Source of the DNA: Cytophagaceae bacterium
Lineage (GTDB): Bacteria; Bacteroidota; Bacteroidia; Bacteroidales; Marinilabiliaceae
Length of the DNA stretch: 32,803 nucleotides
Assembly (NCBI GenBank): GCA_031285765.1
Contig: JAITVO010000286.1
Span: forward strand, 1-32,803
Reading direction: 5' to 3'
Positions 32,184 through 32,803 of this stretch are shown in pieces (within the stretch, counting starts at the first letter, position 1; each line of letters starts with the position of its first letter). The notes beneath the pieces were generated by a model. That model saw only the letters and a program-made list of their open reading frames with translations, had not been told where the DNA came from and did no database searches. The translations under genes were made by a program, and so were the position numbers.

Positions 32184-32803
32184 ACAAAGCGTTTAGGTAA
32201 ACTCACAAAGCGTTTAGGCAAACTCACAAAGCGTTTAGGCAAACTCACAAAGCGTTTAGGCAAACTCACAAAGCGTTTACGCAAACTCGCAAAGCGTTTA
32301 GGCAAACTCACAAAGCATTTAGGTAAACTCACAAAGCGTTTAGGTAAACTCGCAAAGCGTTTAGGTAAACTCACAAAGCGTTTAGGCAAACTCGCAAAGC
32401 GTTTAGGCAAACTCACAAAGCGTTTCCGCAAACTCGCAAAGCGTTTAGGCAAACTCACAAAGCATTTAGGCAAACTCACAAAGCGTTTAGGCAAACTCGC
32501 AAAGCGTTTAGGTAAACTCACAAAGCGTTTAGGTAAACTCACCAAGCGTTTAGGCAAACTCACAAAGCGTTTAGGCAAACTCACAAAGCGTTTAGGCAAA
32601 CTCGCGGAGCGTTTAGGCAAACTCGCGGAGCGTTTAGGCAAACTCGCGGAGCGTTTCAGCAAACTCGCGGAGCGTTTCAGCAAACTCGCGGAGCGTTTAG
32701 GCAAACTCGCGGAGCGTTTCAGCAAACTCGCGGAGCGTTTCAGCAAACTCGCGGAGCGTTTCAGCAAACTCGCGGAGCGTTTCAGCAAACTCGCGGAGCG
32801 TTT
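32184..32803. repeat. 21-bp tandem repeat array, 29 full units plus a partial, truncated by the window edge
   Basis: Units of 21 bp begin at 32184. The first 20 units follow rCAAAGCGTTTAGGyAAACTC with rare variants. From 32604 the remaining nine units and the partial all start GCGGAG, and most have CAG in place of AGG, so the array has two blocks with a sharp border. Units 5-7 and 12-14 share the same unusual variants, suggesting a past 7-unit (147-bp) duplication. Because 21 is a multiple of three, a minus-strand frame stays open and reads KRFVSLP heptads; it has no start codon inside the window and ends at 32171. I regard the array as non-coding, but a protein entering from the right cannot be excluded. 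Confidence 0.9.

Noticed and set aside
32171-32788. 205-codon minus-strand frame of KRFVSLP heptads as a protein gene
   Set aside because: It exists because the repeat unit is 21 nt; the apparent start is a TTG inside the repeat, there is no upstream signal, and two plus-strand frames are also open across the array.

Overview
The window reads as a chromosomal piece of a Bacteroidetes bacterium, most likely Bacteroidales. The grounds are the gene families (an orphan SusC-type receptor, GldB, a protein with a type IX secretion C-terminal domain, a BT_3928-type DoxX protein beside tpiA, folP beside cdaA), moderately low GC, and several promoters of the Bacteroidetes TTTG / TAnnTTTG type. I see no rRNA, tRNA, CRISPR array, phage or intact insertion sequence. 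Both window edges lie inside tandem repeats (22-bp units on the left, 21-bp units on the right), so this may be an assembly contig that broke in repeats.

Layout. 1-1917: left repeat array, a good promoter and an isolated nuoH-nuoI pair (membrane and Fe-S subunits of respiratory complex I). 2083-4294: a secreted Lys/Ala-rich coiled-coil protein and a Nif3/YqfO-type protein, separated by a repeat-rich spacer. 4811-9788: F-type ATP synthase operon atpB-E-F-H-A-G without atpD and atpC, ending in a clear terminator. 9789-10643: a gene-free stretch with a decayed transposase, a 127-bp palindromic element and further repeats. 10644-11815: a Ser/Thr kinase and a small membrane protein on the minus strand. 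12295-15495: a SusC/RagA TonB-dependent receptor with no SusD partner. 16247-18679 (minus): gldB then a MATE exporter, divergent from an outer-membrane beta-barrel gene. 19579-20106: a membrane-anchored unknown. 20528-22169 (minus): folP then cdaA (c-di-AMP synthase). 22288-24835: DUF1599 gene, BT_3928-type gene and tpiA, coupled by ATGA overlaps. 25437-26729 (minus): rimO. 27017-28420 (minus): a secreted HEXXH putative metallopeptidase with an Ig-like tail. 28681-31460 (minus): a lipoprotein followed by a secreted trypsin-fold protease carrying a type IX sorting domain. 31461-32803: repeat-rich DNA ending in a 21-bp tandem array.

Functionally the window combines energy conservation (complex I and F-ATPase parts), envelope and secretion functions (TonB receptor, GldB, beta-barrel, type IX cargo, lipoprotein) and housekeeping (folate, c-di-AMP, glycolysis, ribosomal protein S12 modification). 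The most unusual aspect is not a gene: nearly every spacer carries imperfect palindromic repeats belonging to several families. The clearest is a pair of 127-bp elements (10227-10353 and 28531-28657) whose central perfect palindrome is kept although its sequence has changed, which suggests that the structure is under selection. A second family is built around a GTCCC-GCA-GGGAC palindrome. Two decayed transposases (IS630-like and IS4-like, from my reading of the frames) lie among these repeats.
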